Shown: in pieces, positions 63,300 to 64,000 of the stretch
How positions within the stretch are numbered: the stretch's first letter is position 1
Layout: every line of letters starts with the position of its first letter
Made by a program: the position numbers and the translations under genes
DNA from: Valencia hispanica
Taxonomy: Eukaryota > Chordata > Actinopteri > Cyprinodontiformes > Valenciidae
Direction: 5' to 3'
DNA: 64,000 bases
Assembly (NCBI GenBank): GCA_963556495.2
Contig: OY747704.1
Coordinates: 6,126,501 to 6,190,500, forward strand
The notes under the pieces: model-generated
What the model was told of the DNA's origin: nothing
The model's input: only the letters and a program-made list of their open reading frames with translations
Databases searched by the model: none

Positions 63300-64000
63300 A
63301 GTACTTCTAGGGATGTGAAAATGCAAATAATTGTAAGCAAGGGCGTAGTATTAGCATGGCCGGAAGGGACATGTCCCCACCAATATCCAGCGATTATTGA
63401 ATGTCCCCATCTATAATTTGATCTCCTCGAGAAAAGAAAAACAAACCCGATAGAAAGCAAAAAAGAGAAAGAAACATATCGATCTGTCAACGTCTCATTC
63501 ACCAAGAGGTGCAGAAAGAGTTTAATTACGTTCTCTACTGGAGTCCTACCTCCCGTAACATATATGGCCAATGTCATTGGCTGTGCCTTTCCCTACTGTC
63601 ACGGGAGACTCTGCAGGTATGTTTGGTTGTTGGCAGTGCCAAAACTGCAAGGAGAACTTTCCAGTCCATGAGAGGACTCAGGTGCAACGTGGGTGACACA
63701 TGAGTGTAAAAAGTGAGTAAGGATGGCAGCAAAAAAGAGGAATTTGGACATGGGGAACTATTTTTCAAAGAAACCTGTAAGTCACTTAAAGTCAAGTTTG
63801 CTAATAAAATGTGTCCGTCATAATAACGTTACTGGCAATGCTACGCTTTGGGGCACATCATACAGTCTAAAATTGTATGTAACTACGAATTACATGGTTT
63901 GAAAACTAACTGCACAACAAGCTGCCCACTATTAGTTATGTTACACCATCCATCTAAGGATGGGGCAGCTCTGTGCACGCTTCCCCCAGGGAGCAAGGTG
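63300..64000 (+). mobile_element. hAT-like element, 5' part running off the window
   Basis: From about 63338 the text AAGGGCGTAGTATTAGCATG, then GGGACATGTCCCCACCAATA resembles the left end of hAT elements that begin CAGGGGCGTAG with a subterminal GGGGACATGTCCCC. A short coding exon with a donor follows at 63723. The right end lies beyond the window. Confidence 0.5.
63723..63776 (+). CDS. Putative hAT transposase first exon
   Basis: ATG 63723 opens MAAKKRNLDMGNYFSKKP followed by GTAAGT, a consensus donor. K-K-R-(D/N)-(I/L)-D-(I/M)..(F/Y)F.KK is the usual N-terminus of TTF/BED-type hAT transposases in fish (known pattern). Too short for certainty. Confidence 0.45.

Noticed and set aside
1..64000. 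Prokaryotic defence, phage or toxin systems
   Set aside because: Introns, vertebrate transposons and AT-rich intergenic sequence make the window eukaryotic; no such genes were seen.

Overview
The window is nuclear DNA from a bony fish. The evidence is one clear vertebrate gene start (whirlin, with a GT splice donor) set among retrotransposon and DNA-transposon families typical of teleost genomes: L2, RTE, L1-Tx1-like and another non-LTR lineage, Ty3/Gypsy, hAT, Tc1/mariner, PIF/Harbinger and a tRNA-derived SINE. I cannot name the species. There is no sign of prokaryotic, viral-genome or plasmid organisation, and no operon, CRISPR array or rRNA.

Layout. 1-12 kb: upstream flank of whirlin, holding a collapsed Gypsy element with a target-site duplication (TSD) (396-1429), a candidate LTR end and a Harbinger fragment (1.5-3.1 kb), and two RTE remnants (7.8-8.6 and 10.0-10.4 kb). 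12.1-13.5 kb: CpG-rich presumed promoter/5'UTR and whirlin coding exon 1 (12813-13502, + strand). 13.5-64 kb: no further whirlin exon was recognised, so this is most simply read as a very large first intron (or at least its first 50 kb) filled with mobile DNA. It holds a fold-back element and Harbinger pieces (14.4-16.3 kb), a long L2 copy (17.2-19.6 kb), a minus-strand non-LTR element (20.7-22.6 kb), a three-level nest of L2, TTAA element and hAT (24.2-26.7 kb), and a Tc1 relic (28.5-29.7 kb). Further right are a 573-bp terminal-inverted-repeat (TIR) element (29.7 kb), a complete-ended Tc1/mariner (34.2-35.4 kb), several LINE 3' ends (33.5, 35.5, 36.7 and 37.6-38.8 kb, the last with a SINE inside), and a hAT with a nested LINE (44.5-45.9 kb). 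The right third has a second TTAA element in a LINE tail (48.1-49.2 kb), a 5-kb L1-Tx1-like pseudogene split by a 1.47-kb solo LTR (50.3-55.4 kb) with a 3.2-kb G-rich tail (55.5-58.7 kb), an L2 copy interrupted by a second copy of the 20.7-kb element (60.8-63.3 kb), and the 5' end of another hAT (63.3 kb to the edge).

Functional reading. The only host protein-coding sequence supported is whirlin exon 1 (harmonin-N-like domain plus most of PDZ1), a scaffold of hair-cell stereocilia and the photoreceptor periciliary region. All other coding-like sequence is decayed transposon protein. I saw no clearly new biological system. The most unusual items are a TTAA-flanked element family with a conserved minus-strand reading frame of unrecognised function, whose ancestral empty site can be read from another L2 copy in this window, and several nests whose insertion order can be reconstructed.
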